Shown here in pieces: positions 11,933-27,162 of a stretch of DNA of 64,000 bases. The DNA comes from Ophryocystis elektroscirrha. Its lineage: Eukaryota; Apicomplexa; Conoidasida; Neogregarinorida; Ophryocystidae. The stretch is from positions 60,483 through 124,482 of the forward strand of contig JAQIFP010000009.1 of the NCBI GenBank assembly GCA_030141585.1, written 5' to 3'. Position numbers and translations under genes: made by a program. The notes under the pieces are model-generated. The model ran no database searches. It had not been told where the DNA came from and saw nothing but the letters and a program-made list of their open reading frames with translations. How positions within the stretch are numbered: the stretch's first letter is position 1; every line of letters starts with the position of its first letter.

Positions 11933-14671
11933 ATGGTTTCAATATTCCAACATGCAATAAAAAAGAAACAAATCTCTTCAATTAAAAATAAACAAATAGA
12001 AAAAAGCAAAAAAAGATTTCCTTTCAAAGCAAAAAATAAGATTCCAAATGAGAAGGAAAAGAACAATTCAAATTCAGATACTTTGTACTCTATCAATACT
12101 ACAGGACTAGCAAATGATAAACTTTCAAAAAAAGTTCATAGGCGACAAAAGCCGTTTGACAAAAAAAAAAAAAAATATGATCAAAAAAAAGAAAATGAAC
12201 TTGTAGACAACAAAAGAAAATCTAGAGTAAATACAGCTAACACAAAAACTGTGTTAGTTCGTAATTTGCCCTTTAAGATGTCAGGACTTGAGCTTAAAGA
12301 ATTGTTTGCTCAAATAGTTCCCGTTAGCTATGCATTTATAGTGAAAGAGAAAAACTCGGATATTTCAAAAGGTTTTGGATTTGTTACCCTACCGACAGGT
12401 ACAACTTTTTAGTTATGATACAAAAAAAAAAAAAAAATGTATATTATATATAACTATTGTACGATTTTATAGAGGAACATGCTAATATGGCAATAAGAAA
12501 GATTAATGGCTATAAACTTGAAGGAAGATCTCTATCAGTAGAGATGTCTGTTCAAAATCATAGTAAAGAACAACGTTTTGTTTCTGTAATTACGTCCAAG
12601 CCCGTAAGTTTTTTTTTTTCCTTTAAAATATAGAATGAAAAAGCTGCTTCTTTTAACTTAACAGTTTCTCCACTTTTTGAAAATATTTCGACTGATGCAA
12701 TATCAAGACTCGTAAGCAATTTAAACCTACTGAAATAAAAATAGGTTTCAAAAATAATACCAAGCAAATACAAGTTTCTCAACATTGTAGAGCTTGAGAA
12801 GTCTGCATTGTGGCGTTTTGAACTAGCTTCAAGCAAAGATGTGTTAATAATTGTGGAGTCGTTGAATAATTTCACAGTTCCCAAATCTATTGTGTTGGAA
12901 ACATTAAAGATTGACACTTCTTTGAAGCTTCAACTGATAAGGTAATCATAAATTTATGATAGTAAATGCATTCATACCAATCATTTAATGATAAATTTGA
13001 TTATATATATATATATATTTATTTTTTTTTAGCAACGTTGTGCCAAAAGCTGAAATATTCATTTCCAATATAGATTTTAAAGCTACTAAAAAAGAAATAA
13101 AAACTTTTTTATCTTCTTTTGGGACATTAAAATCCTTTCGGCTGGCGGATTCTTCTAAGCTGAAAATAAAAAAAAAAGATAGTGAACAGTAAGTCAAAAA
13201 AAAAAAAAAAAAAAAAAATAGTGGTGGATATGCATTTGTCCGCTATGCTGATAATATGGAAAAAGCTTACAATGAATTAAAAGAATCCACTTTTAAAAAT
13301 AAAAAACTAAAAGTAGTTTGGAATCATTTAGAAAAAAACCCGCAACCTTTTAAACCCCTAGTATCTAACATACAAGTGCAAGTTAGCTTTTATTTTATGC
13401 AGAATTTTATAGATATATGATTTTGACGATGAAGATGACGAATTAGTGAGTAATATTCCATTAAATAAAGAATTGCAACAATTAAAAAGTCAAGTGGAGT
13501 TTATTTTAGCTCCAGCAAACTCAGCACCCAAAAAAAATACTGAATCAGAGATTGAAAAAGAAGAAAAAAAAAAAGAAAAAGAGAAAGGAAAAATTGTGAA
13601 CAAAAATGACGCATCTGAAGGACGCACAATTCACATACGAAACTTACCGTTTGAAGCTTCAGTGGATGATATAAAAGAAATATTTGAAAAATTTGGGAAA
13701 ATTGTTTACATAAGAATAATGAAAACAGCAAATGGTAATAGAGGAGAAAAAACAATAAATTTATAGGAAGACCAAAAGGAACTGCATTTTTGAAGTATCA
13801 GTCGAAATCATCAGCAGAAGCTGCTATAAAAAAAAGTGAATCAGAAATTGATACAACAGAGAAGTCGTCTGTTCCTTTAGAGGACTTTGGTTTATTTGTT
13901 TCAAATAGACGCGTTTTTGCATCCCTAGCTGTTCTTAAAAATGAAGCACCACAACAAAAGAAACAAGACGCTTCAGATGAAAAGATTAATGAAATTTTGA
14001 ATCTGGGAACAATATCGGAAAGTGACCCATTATGGAACGTAAGTACTCAAATAACTATATACCTTTAGTCATTGAGTAAAATAGAACAAAAGAAAAGACT
14101 TGATGCAAAAAAAGAAAAAAAAGCTAAACTAAAAAATCCAAATTACGTTTTGAACTCCCTTCGTAAGCTATAAAAAAAAAAAAAAACCTCTAGGTTTATG
14201 TTTGAGGAATATTCCACTTGAAGTAACGACAAATCAATTGAAGGATCATTTAGTAAAGTTTTGTTTGACAAGCGATAAAGCAATTGAAGCGTTAAAACCT
14301 ATAGCAAAAACTGCTAATCACATCAAAAGAGCTGCAGAAAAACAAATATCATGCACAATTATTGTCGATAAAAAAACTAAAAAGTCTCGTGGTTATGGCT
14401 TTGTTTCCTGCTCGAGTCATAGTTTAGCTCGAACTTTATTAGAATACATGATGGAACCTATTTATCTAACTAGTTCAAAAAGGCGCTTGATAGTTGAGTT
14501 TGCTTTAGAAGATAAAAGGGCACTTATCAAGCTGAAGCCGCCCCAAAAAATAAAAAGATCTCGTTTAGGTCGAGGTAAGTAAAAATTAACTGATATTGAT
14601 TATTCATTTTATTATTCCTTTTTTTAGGCCGAATTCAAAGAGAGAAAAAACGTCAAAAAAAAGAAGCCTAA
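11933..14671 (+). CDS. RBM28/Nop4-like multi-RRM nucleolar protein
   Basis: Nucleolar protein with several RRMs, related to yeast Nop4 and human RBM28, which are needed for 60S ribosomal subunit maturation (family knowledge). A Lys-rich N-terminus is followed by RRM1 (TVLVRNLPF, SKGFGFVTL), a divergent central part, RRM2 (IFISNIDF, GGYAFVRYA), RRM3 (TIHIRNLPF, GTAFLKYQ) and RRM4 (LCLRNIPL, RGYGFVSCS). The end of RRM4, RRLIVEFALEDKRAL followed by a basic tail, is the best family signature. The gene has about ten short introns, many with A or T tracts, for example near 12,420, 13,195 and 14,170. The last exon starts after the intron at about 14,577-14,627. Its TAA stop overlaps the LUC7 stop on the other strand by 4 nt. 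Confidence 0.87.
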
Positions 14672-16238
14672 TCCCGTCTCCGTCTCTCATCATCACGGCG
14701 TGAACGATTAGAACTTTCAGGAGTGCGAGAGCGGCGGTAACGGTGTTCACTAGGGCTTCTTCTACTTCTTCTGGGGGAAGGAGAACGCCCTCTTCCTCTA
14801 CTACTACGTCTTCGTTCATAACGGGAAGAATAACGACGGCGATATTCAAAAGAAGAGCTTCTTTTTCTAGAGGGGACATCCGAAAGACGTTTGCTTCGTG
14901 TTTCAGAGCGGTTAGGACTTGTATGTGAATCAGAAGATACAGCAGGAGCGGTAGTTGGAGCTTCAGAAGCTGGAGCTTCCTTGGAACTATTTTCTGTCTC
15001 TTCTTTTTTAACTTCATCACTTTTTTGACGATATTTAGCTTTTAGTGTGGCATAAGTTGCTCTAATACGTTCATAACCCTACCAAAATTACATACATGTA
15101 TATAACATAAAGCCAATAAATTCTTTCAACAAAAAAAAAGTCTATCTACTGAAAATATAAATAAGTATGCCGTAATTATTTAAATTATAATTTGCTGTAA
15201 ATAATAATACTTTGTTATATAAAAACTAAACTAAAATTGCTTACAACGTGCTGTTTTCCCGATACATGAGATTCAAAACGAGAAGTGGCGTCTCCTAAAG
15301 ATTGCATTGCTCCACAAACTGAACAGACTCTTAGAGATTTTTCTTGATTAGATATGGCCAAAAATTCATGGGATAAGGCGCTCATACGATCAAGATCACA
15401 TCTAATTTCTACTACTTTACGTGTATATTGCTCAGCTTCAGCAATATTTCCCTAAAAAAAAAAAAAATATAATATAAAAAAAAAAAAATTACTTTTTCTC
15501 CAGCTTGCTGAGCTTTTTGTAGTAAAGAAGAAATTTCATCTTTCATTTGTTCAAATTTCTTTTGCTTTTCTTGCTCCAAATGTCCCTCATCAGGGCCGAG
15601 AATACGCTGCTGGCCTTTTCTTATCCTTTCTTCAACACAATCGACTAATCTGTGTAAAGTATCTGCACAGCACAATAATTACCTTCATTATAGACCAAGT
15701 ATATTATTATCTAGAATTTATTATTATATTATATTACTTTTTTTTCAAAAAAAAAAAGTAACTTAAAAATTATCAATATAAGTAACTTTTTTTTAATGTA
15801 AATTAAAATAACTAGTATAATGGCTATTTTTCAAATTACTTGCTAATGAGAATGAATCATACTTCATAAATATTAACCAGTTTTAACTAAAAATATACAT
15901 ATAAAATGCTTTACAACTTTTAAATACACACTGTATTAAACTTGAAACGGGCATACATCGTTCTACACTTTCTTACTGAAAAATTCTCTTTCATATTTAC
16001 GATGGTAATAATCATGATCGGGATCCGTCAAAAATTGTTCTCTGAGAGCATCAGAGTGCTTATTTGGACAAGGGCCTAAGTCACTTTTGGTATTTGGAAA
16101 AAGGTCATGCGGACAAAAGTCAATAAGAAAGTTATGACACACGTCTGGATCTTTGAAAGTTGCCCTTTTTGGAACATCAGTCAAATTATTACGATCTGTT
16201 CCCATAAGGGAATCTAGTATAGCGCGCATTTCTTCCAT
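14668..16238 (-). CDS. LUC7-like U1 snRNP-associated splicing factor
   Basis: Component of or partner to U1 snRNP that helps choose 5' splice sites (family knowledge). Four exons join exactly in phase: 16238-15977, 15662-15493, 15451-15245 and 15078-14668, giving 349 residues. The N-terminus (MRAILDSLMGTDRN) precedes zinc finger 1 (VCHNFLIDFCPHDLF, LGPCPNKHSDALR). A coiled-coil of about 90 residues follows, then zinc finger 2 (LRVCSVCGAM, HVSGKQH) and a C-terminal RS domain (SPSPRRSRRSPSEHR and similar). The first intron (15663-15976, 314 nt) is AT-rich and empty. The TAG stop interlocks with the RBM28 stop. The 5' end lies 111 nt downstream of the MCM4 stop on the same strand. Confidence 0.95.
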
Positions 16239-16348
16239 TTTTTCCTTTAATTTTGTTTCCTGCTGTTCCTTTTATTTCTTTTTTTTTTTTTTTGTGTAAA
16301 CAAAAACTATTTATGTATTTTTATATGACAATTAACGTCAACATTTTG

Positions 16349-19709
<3,361 letters not shown>

Positions 19710-20084
19710 AGCACTTTGAAAATGTCAAAATATATCTGCTATCATATATACTTGAGCTAGAGAGTGAGAACTCTAAAAATAAAAAAAAAAAAAAAATATT
19801 AAGAGGTTTTCCAGCTTTTCATTCTCAAAAAAAAGCAAAGCTGTTAAAACTTTTTATATTTTCTATCAAGAACTAATAGTCTTAAATAAGCTTTTAATTT
19901 GCTTGTTAAACAAGTGAGTGAGTTCTATTTTATTATTCAACCTTTTTTTTTTCTCTGTTCATTGTCGTCGTTACTTTTAATTAACGATAAATTTGTTTTT
20001 GTTAAATAGAATTTTTTTTATAAATCGCTAGACAGACAAAATTTGGTGATATTTGAATTTTATTTTTTTGTTTTATTAACTCAA
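19710..20084. other. Divergent promoter region MCM4/methyltransferase
   Basis: 375 nt of AT-rich sequence between two divergent genes, with A and T tracts at about 19,780 and 19,942. No gene seen. Confidence 0.55.
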
Positions 20085-21248
20085 ATGTTATTTGTTTTAA
20101 CTACCCCTGTGCCGCAATGGCATATTTTTGAATATATTGGCAATCCACGATTAATTTGTCACGTTGCTTCTATTCTTGGCATCAAATTAATTTTGCAAAT
20201 GTATTATTTTTTTCTGACATTTCTTAGAGTTATTCGACTAGCATTAAATTGGATTAATAGTTACACTCTCAGTCTCATTGATAACAAGCCTCAATATTTT
20301 GTGCAATTAGATTCCAACGCTGGCTTTGTCAGTGCAATTCGTCACTGTGTTTCTTTAAGACCTGACTATCCATTAGATGCTTCACTCGAAAAAATGGAAT
20401 CAATATTTTTGTCTCCTTTCGAGGCAAAGTTACACAAAATGATGAGCAAATTTATACAATCAAGTGATGAAATAATTCGAATAGATCCAATGGAAAGTAT
20501 AATGGGTGCACGAACTTATTTTTATGATAAAGAAATTTCAAATTTTTTCAAAAAATACATTACAGAAGATACCGTTGATGTTCAATGCCAAGTTATCATT
20601 TTAGGAGCTGGTTTTGATACCCGTGGTATACGCTTAGGACATTTACGTATCAGAAATAATAATCAATCGGTTGGTGGTACCATTATTGAAATTGATCGTC
20701 CTTATTTGCAAAATTACAAAGTAGAGAAAATAAACAATTATCTTAATAATTCAAATGAAGCCAAAATATACTCAAAAGGAATACATTATTTACCTTGCGT
20801 CTTTGATACAGATGATGCTTTGTATAAATTACTAATGAATTCCGAGCATGTACAATTTAACATACCCACGTTAATTTTATGTGAAGGTTTATTTTATTAT
20901 TTATCTCATAGTGCAATACAAAATATATTTTCAACATTTACCAGACTTCGTACTAAATCAGTTCCTCGCAGCAATTATTATATATTGTTTGATTATATGG
21001 CCTCAAAATCGAACACATCAGTGATAGAAAAATTATTATATTTCGGAACTAAATTTATGGGCATATCTAATAGTGCTTTTCAATCAACATTACCAGCAGA
21101 TTCTTCAGAATTAGAAAAAGAATTCTCTAGTTTTCCAGTGCAGCTCCAACTCTTAAGAAACACAAATGAAATAAATAGATTGATAGTTCCAAAAATCGCT
21201 TTTGATTATAGTGCAAAAATATATATCGCATTTCTAAAATGGGTTTAG
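20085..21248 (+). CDS. LCM-family SAM-dependent methyltransferase with hydrophobic N-terminus
   Basis: Class I S-adenosylmethionine methyltransferase of the leucine carboxyl methyltransferase (Ppm1/Ppm2/Tcmp) family. Key features are the family Arg in MGARTYFYD, the SAM-binding loop ILGAGFDTRGIRLG, acidic residue in IIEIDRPYLQ, and LILCEGLFYYLS, the typical motif before the C-terminal half. The first 60 residues are hydrophobic and could be a signal anchor or membrane segments, unlike cytosolic LCMT1. It is a single exon of about 387 residues amid intron-rich neighbours. The start is the first ATG in frame (20085). The frame stays open to a TTG at 20043. The substrate is unknown. A role on PP2A is possible but not shown. 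Confidence 0.75.
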   Translation: MLFVLTTPVPQWHIFEYIGNPRLICHVASILGIKLILQMYYFFLTFLRVIRLALNWINSYTLSLIDNKPQYFVQLDSNAGFVSAIRHCVSLRPDYPLDASLEKMESIFLSPFEAKLHKMMSKFIQSSDEIIRIDPMESIMGARTYFYDKEISNFFKKYITEDTVDVQCQVIILGAGFDTRGIRLGHLRIRNNNQSVGGTIIEIDRPYLQNYKVEKINNYLNNSNEAKIYSKGIHYLPCVFDTDDALYKLLMNSEHVQFNIPTLILCEGLFYYLSHSAIQNIFSTFTRLRTKSVPRSNYYILFDYMASKSNTSVIEKLLYFGTKFMGISNSAFQSTLPADSSELEKEFSSFPVQLQLLRNTNEINRLIVPKIAFDYSAKIYIAFLKWV

Positions 21249-22024
21249 TACAATTTATTTTAAGAAGCTTTTTTGTACTTTTAGTAGCTTTGTTTTCTTC
21301 TTTTGATTTTACTTAACAGTGATTTACTAGTTTTTAATAGTTTTTCCATTTAAAAAAAGACTTGGATTCCCTAATTTATCCATGTGAAGTTCAATGTCCA
21401 CAAGGTGCTAATAATACATATATAGATATAAAATTACTTTAGTTTTATTAGATTGTTTCGGTTTCTGCTCATTTTCTAAAATTTTTTTTTATAATTTTTT
21501 TACAAAATAATTTTAATTATTAGTTTATTACAATAAAATCTGTTTATTTAATTTTCACAAATTATATAGCATTACATGTCTTCATATAATAGTGAGATAC
21601 ACACTGCATGTACGTATACATTAAAACATGCATATTATAATACTTATACGTATTCCTAAAAATAAAAAATAGCTTTATCAAGAAAACTCGCAACAATGCT
21701 TTCAACAACTTTTTAATATATGATTATTTTTTACGAATTTATGTTTAATAACGATTTAAATACTTGCGTTAATAATATTTTGATGCATAAATCATTAAAA
21801 TCACATGTATATACAGAAAATACAAATAAATATATTAGAATATAATTTAAGTATTCATGGGATGTTGCAGCACAAAAAGATTAAAACTATGCGTAATCTA
21901 ATTTTTAGGTTAGAATAGTAATATGTATATGTATACAATTAATTTATAAAACAACATCAAGTTATAACTTGGCTCTAAATTATATTTTTAATTTTTAGCT
22001 ATATAATGAACTCTACACATATTA
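21249..22024. other. Convergent intergenic region
   Basis: 776 nt of AT-rich sequence between the methyltransferase and the PH-like gene. A short reading segment near 21,360-21,440 (DLDSLIYPCEVQCPQG) is open, but no splice link to a gene could be shown. Nothing else seen. Confidence 0.45.
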
Positions 22025-22589
22025 TTATTTTACACAACCTTTTTTTATAATTTCGTTAGCAGGAAGAAGACTCTGCAGTCCTTCATTTTGACAGAACCTA
22101 AAATATAAATTTTTCTTATAGCAAAAATACCAAGCTTCAGTCAAGGCATTTATCCAAGAATTTCTTGATGAATGGTTTTGAGTGCAAAAAACGTGTTCTG
22201 CGTTGAAATACTTAAATCCGAAACCTGGTTTTTTGAGGTTATTATTTACTTATTGTACACATTTCTCCTGTATTGGGCACATTAAATATTGGAAGCTCGA
22301 TCTGATCCACTTCGTATGTTATTTTTGGATTCTGTATTGTAAATTAAATGTTCCAAATATAATATATACAGAAACATATTTATTCTACTTGTCGTAAACC
22401 ATATTATATATAAATCGAAATTATTAATATATTTTTATACATCTATGTACATATGTTGAAATATTTGATACAATTACGTACATTTTTATAAAAAATACCA
22501 AATAAGCCGCCTTTCAGCTCTCCAGTAATAGAGTCAGATATCCTGTAACTCATGTCATCAGAAGCTGGAATGTAATTTAAGGAACCGGT
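22025..22589 (-). CDS. PH-like domain protein, C-terminal exons (5' end unresolved)
   Basis: Three exons join in phase: one starting at 22589 and ending near 22,490 before GTACGT, one of about 22,350-22,246, and a last exon from about 22,220 to the TAA at 22025. The joined sequence shows a pleckstrin-homology-like pattern: GELKGGLFGIFYKN, KITYEVDQIELPIF, GFGFKYFNAEHVFCTQN, and the final helix SSRNSWINALTEAWYFC. A basic tail (IIKKGCVK) follows. Apicomplexans use PH-fold proteins at the apical complex, micronemes and inner membrane complex, but which type this is cannot be told. Upstream exons in about 22,600-22,950 could not be assembled because no phase-consistent set was found. Confidence 0.55.
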
Positions 22590-22961
22590 CTAAAAAGGTA
22601 TAATCAATGTCTCTCTAAAAACTACAGCTAAATATATATACATGTATATAAATCTATGTTTATATGTAGTTATACTGATAAACTTTGTAATGATATCACG
22701 AAACTGTTCGGAACATAATCATTTGATATTACACAAAAAAAAAATAATTTTATAAAAAATAACCATTCAATACCTTTAAAAATATGTTCAATTACAGTTT
22801 CTATGATAATAAATATTAACATATAACATGTTTTTTATATTCAGCAAAGCAATTATACATAATTCAACACAACCGAATAAACAGGCAGCAATTTTATAAA
22901 TAATAGATTGTCATGAGAAATCGTATAATTATCTGATAAAATTTTATTCAGTTGAAGCTGA

Positions 22962-23471
22962 CTATTTAGTAATTACTTTAGTAATGTTACACAAAGGAAA
23001 TCCAGAAATATCGATTTGAACCCCATTTAGAAGTTTTTCTCTTATAGCAGATTTGTCAGATAACGAATCTCCTTGAAATTTTAAAACTTTGGCTTGATTT
23101 AAATTCGATTGAGCTTCGTATTCCAAAATTTTGTTCTTTTTAATATCTTCAGCGCTAGAAGGGTCAGTAAATATTATATTTTGTTGATTCTCTGTCTAAT
23201 ATAAATTAAGTGTATATTTACTTGCGGCTTCTTCCAATACATGAACAGTTTTGTATTTTTGTGCTGCTTTAGATTGCAAAATTTTTTTTAGATTTTCATT
23301 TGAATTTGATGAAGGTATGCGTATACCGAAATCACCAGGATCTAATAAACTCTGAAATTTTGAAAATCCTCTCAATCTATTTTTCTTCAGAGAGAATAAA
23401 TTCAGAATACTCAGTTGACTGAAAACAGTGCTCATATAAATCCATATCAAAAGCAAATTTTTACGGAGCAT
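22962..23471 (-). CDS. Small secreted protein, 159 residues, unknown
   Basis: Two exons, 23471-23222 and 23191-22962, are separated by a 30-nt intron (GTAAAT ... ACAG). This acceptor keeps the frame, and the nearer TTAG acceptor would not. The N-terminus MLRKNLLLIWIYMSTVFS is a good signal peptide. The mature part is charged and helix-prone (SNSNENLKKILQSKAAQ, AEDIKKNKILEYEAQS) and ends in LCNITKVITK. It has no cysteine pattern and no recognised family. It probably enters the secretory pathway. A perfect hairpin lies about 130 nt upstream. Confidence 0.65.
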
Positions 23472-23899
23472 ATATCATTATGTTGGTACTCCCGATGAAC
23501 ATTAATTGAATAATATCAATAAAAAATTAATTGGTTTGGAAAACCATCTTTTACACTTAACTAAATAATATTCTATTCGTGAAATATAAAATGAGATTTG
23601 ATATTAGAGATATTAAATTATGAAATATCTCTAATGTAAGATAAATTTGTTACAATATATAAAAAAAAATTTACTTATAAAAAATAAAAATGTTACTATA
23701 TATAACGTCTTTAAAATAAATAAAAAGAGCGTAAAAAACAAAAATAAAATTAAATCCATGAGTTTTGTAGGGTTTGATACATATTTGACTTACAACATGC
23801 ATATAAATAGCAAAGTGACAATTAATAGAGAATTTTTGACTACATATGATATGGGTAGGTGTAGTAATTATTATATGTAATAAAAATTAATTTTTATCC
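23472..23899. other. Intergenic region with a perfect inverted repeat
   Basis: AT-rich 428 nt between two minus-strand genes. It contains a 12-bp perfect hairpin (23603-23614 with 23624-23635). A plus-strand Lys/Asn-rich ORF here is not convincing. Confidence 0.55.
23603..23635. repeat. Perfect 12-bp inverted repeat, 9-nt loop
   Basis: Arms ATTAGAGATATT and AATATCTCTAAT flank the loop AAATTATGA. It lies 132 nt upstream of the small secreted protein start, so it could be a cis element or the 3' structure of the CCCH transcript. Confidence 0.7.
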
Positions 23900-24706
23900 T
23901 CAAAATTCTGATTCCAGTGTAACTTCATCATGAAATGAGTCTGGACAGGATTTTTGATGCATAAGCTGACACTCTTCTAAATTTGAACTGAATCTCCTAT
24001 TTGATTTTGAATTAGAAAAATGAGGAAAATGCATGTACGAAATTATTTGCATGTTCGGGAGTTGTATGATATTTGGCGTTTTTTGTTTTCTTTTACTGTA
24101 AATAATCGTTAAATAATCAACTTTTTTTCGAAGATCCTGTACGCCATGGGCCCAACGGCAAAAATCTCCGAATGGGCAATAAGAGTGAATTTTCCAAAAA
24201 GCGCATAAAGCAGTTTTATAGAATTCCGGAGTTGATCTTAACTCAAAATTACCATGAGCGAATCTGAGTTTCATAAAAAAGAAAAATATATATAATGCAC
24301 ATGGAGTAGTTGACCCATGCTATATTATCATACACCGTTTGTAATTAACGGAACTATAAATTTTGTATATTCAATTTATCTATAATTACATGCAAGACAT
24401 GCACAAACTTATTTGTTTACACAGTATCTTTGAAGAGATTCATTACTTGCAATTATTGCTTTTACTACACCCCGTAACCGATCTCATAAAATCTACACAC
24501 AAACGCGTTTTGTAAAAATTTGGGGGGTCCCGAAGTTCTTCGAGAGAATGAGCAAAACAGCATTTTTCATTTTGTGTACAGCGCCCCAACAAATTATGGC
24601 TGCATAATTTTGTGTTTATGATACTTTGTTGTACAGGAATTGACAAATTTTCATTTGAATGATTATGTTTAGCTTTCGGGAGTTTTATTGAAGGATAAAT
24701 TTGCAT
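23900..24706 (-). CDS. CCCH zinc-finger RNA-binding protein (three fingers)
   Basis: Two exons, 24706-24447 and 24263-23900, join in phase to give 207 residues. There are three CCCH fingers: KLCSHNLLGRC-TQNEKCCFAH (C-x7-C-x5-C-x3-H), RLCVDFMRSVTGC-SKSNNCKFAH (split by the intron) and ALCAFWKIHSYCPFGDFCRWAH (C-x8-C-x5-C-x3-H). Fingers are linked by LRDPPNFYKT and LRSTPEFYKT, the TTP-like lead-in. Such proteins bind AU- or U-rich mRNA and regulate stability or translation (family knowledge). The C-terminus is unstructured and ends in LESEF. It resembles the second CCCH gene at 39465-40502. Confidence 0.85.
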
Positions 24707-25233
24707 TAATCTATTAATACAAGAAATTTAGTCATGCACCCTCTTAAAACGGTAAAAGACATATTTTATCTTACCCTTAGACGACTTTAATTTTGTGTGG
24801 TATTATAAAAAAAAAAAGCTTAATGAAGATAATAAGCTTTTTGATGAACACCAAAAGATAATCAATAATAAGTTTATTACATGCTTTATCAAATTTACTA
24901 TAACAGTAAACTTTAATACGTCTTACTTGATAGATAAAAGTTTTTAAAGAAAGCAAGATTTGTTAAAGATCATTATTATATGTACACACTTGCGTGAATG
25001 TATATGTAGAAGAGAGTTGGATATAAAATTGAATTCAAGAGCTAATGATAGACACTCGTAACCAAGCAAAATAAAATCAAAACAATCTAAAGCTCAAAAA
25101 GTAATTAAAACAATTGATTTAAAATATAAGTTCGACGGGTGCTAATACATAACTTAAATACACAATAATGTGGTTTGGTCCTAATTACCTGCATATAATC
25201 GACTGTGACTTATAAAATTTTTTTGTGATTTAA
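24707..25233. other. Divergent promoter region CCCH/eIF4E
   Basis: 527 nt of AT-rich sequence between divergent genes. No coding or RNA gene recognised. Confidence 0.55.
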
Positions 25234-26519
25234 ATGACAACAAAAACTTATTTGACATTTAATCCTGACTTACGCTCACTGTCATTATTTGAACCGAATA
25301 ATGAAGAGGCTGTAGATTACCCCAGTGAAGATTTGCCTTTAAATCGTGTTTGGACAGTTTGGGAGCAAATTGAGGGAAGAGATCAAAAAGATTATTCTTC
25401 AAGCACAAAAGCTGTTGCTAATTTCAAAACTGTTACCGTAGGTTTATAACTCTGATATTTTTGTTGTAATAACTTGAACTGCATATAGTTCGAGTAACTA
25501 AAAATATATTATTTATCAGAAATAATTATAATTTTTTAATTTAATTTTTAAATATATATAATTCTTAGATAAAAATATTAAATCAGTTTAAATACATTTA
25601 TTGTTTTATTAATATTAATTATTAGGAATTTTGGAGATTATGGAGTATATTGCCACAACCCAGTCAACTGATGCTAGATAAACGGTTTGAATAGTCTTAT
25701 AAATGAAATTTATTAGTATGGTTCGATATAATGAGGATGGAAAGCCTCAAATGGTAGATGCCATAATGATATTCAGGTAGTTAATCTATTTGTAAAGCAG
25801 TTTATAGATAAGTAATATAATTTTGCGTAATTTATTAATATATATTTAATTGAAGTTTACATAAGCGGGAATTTAGACTAAAAAAATTATTTTAGAGATA
25901 ATGTGCGGCCTATGTGGGAAGATCCAATGAATTCAAATGGAGGTCATTTTGAAATAAGATATCGTCAATCATCCGATGCAGAAGAACAGGCTCAGCTTGA
26001 TGAACATTGGAATAATTTGGTTTTAGGTGTTATTGGTGCCACAATAGACCCTGAATCGATGATTACCGGTGTACGTCTTGTCGATAAATTACATTTATCC
26101 GGAAAAAATAACGGCTTCATTCGTATAGAAATTTGGTTTACAGAGCTAAACACCACAGGTCTTTGATACTATAAATATTTTTACAGTGCATTTATCAAAA
26201 TTACCTAATTAGTGATTATTATCATATATGTCGCTATAATGATTAACACAATGTATTCAATTTAATTTTAGTCCAAATATTGAATTATTACTTGTATGTG
26301 TAAAATGTAATATTTTATACAATAGATGTATTTATAAAATATTGGTCTTCTTTTTATATGCTTATAATTTTAAAATGAAATAGTGCATTGAATAATTACA
26401 ATATTGTTATTATATTGATTGTTCATGTAATCAAGCATATTAAGAAGATTATATATATGTTTGATTTATATAAGCATATAAGAACATGTTCATATAATAT
26501 GTTCAGACATGTAAAATAA

Positions 26520-26559
<40 letters not shown>

Positions 26560-26845
26560 TTCAACTGCTTTAACAAAACTCATATATATAATCCTATTTA
26601 TTTACGTTTAATATATATGTATACTTTTGGTGCAGTATAGGCGATATATAATTGTTTATATATGTTACATTTACATATACTATTTTCAGCTGACCACAAA
26701 CCCACTCTTCGTAACAATTTGTTAAAAGTAATGACAACTAAAATGGTAAATTTTGATTTTATTATTCAATATGTATTAGGATGGTACAAGAGACCAGTCA
26801 AAGATCCAATTCACTATTCGATCACACAATCCTAAAAGCAAATAG
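25234..26845 (+). CDS. eIF4E-like cap-binding protein
   Basis: Translation initiation factor that binds the mRNA 5' cap. About seven exons are read. They include the first (25234-25437), EFWRLWSILPQPSQLMLDKR, MVRYNEDGKPQMVDAIMIF, the exon from 25897 (VRPMWEDPMNSNGGHFEI, then GVIGATIDPESMITGV and FIRIEIWFTE), ADHKPTLRNNLLKV, and the last exon ending RSHNPKSK at TAG 26843-26845. Cap-binding and eIF4G-contact Trp residues appear in VWTVWEQI, EFWRLWSIL and MWEDP. The family is clear but the sequence is divergent, so the isoform class is uncertain. Introns are longer than elsewhere (100-500 nt), and one carries a (TA)n microsatellite. Confidence 0.88.
26523..26556. repeat. (TA)n microsatellite
   Basis: About 17 uninterrupted TA steps in an eIF4E intron. 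Confidence 0.9.
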
Positions 26846-27162
26846 TGACAATTATATCATGTTAGAATTTATGCAAAGGGTTTTGTAAAATAAGTCATGT
26901 CCTTATATGTTCGTTTTTGTTGGAATAGCACACCTTCACACTTGTTGAAAAAAAACCATACACAAAGTGATCTATATTTGGATATATGTAATTGATATTG
27001 ATCCACCGAAAAATTTTATATATTTTATTAAAGTTATAATGTTTATTTATTTAATCTGAACAGATTCTTTTTATACATCTGAATTGTTGCTAACCAGTTA
27101 AAATCTGTATAATGAAAACAGATCTAATTACTATTGTCAATACATAAGGTAAAAAATGCAAA
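26846..27162. other. Convergent spacer
   Basis: 317 nt of AT-rich 3' flank shared by eIF4E and the Ser-rich gene. No gene seen. Confidence 0.55.

Noticed and set aside
11782..12096. 104-residue minus-strand Phe/Leu-rich ORF
   Set aside because: It is antisense to the Lys-rich N-terminus of the RBM28-like gene.
14604..15020. 138-residue minus-strand ORF rich in Leu and Val
   Set aside because: It is an off-frame reading of the LUC7 RS domain. The frame that continues the zinc fingers gives a typical Arg/Ser tail ending at 14668.
22182..22397. 71-residue plus-strand ORF with several Cys
   Set aside because: It is antisense to PH-like domain exons, which have splice-consistent coding on the minus strand.
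23647..23880. 77-residue Lys/Asn-rich plus-strand ORF
   Set aside because: AT-rich intergenic sequence read as Lys, Asn and Ile, with no conserved pattern or splice partner.
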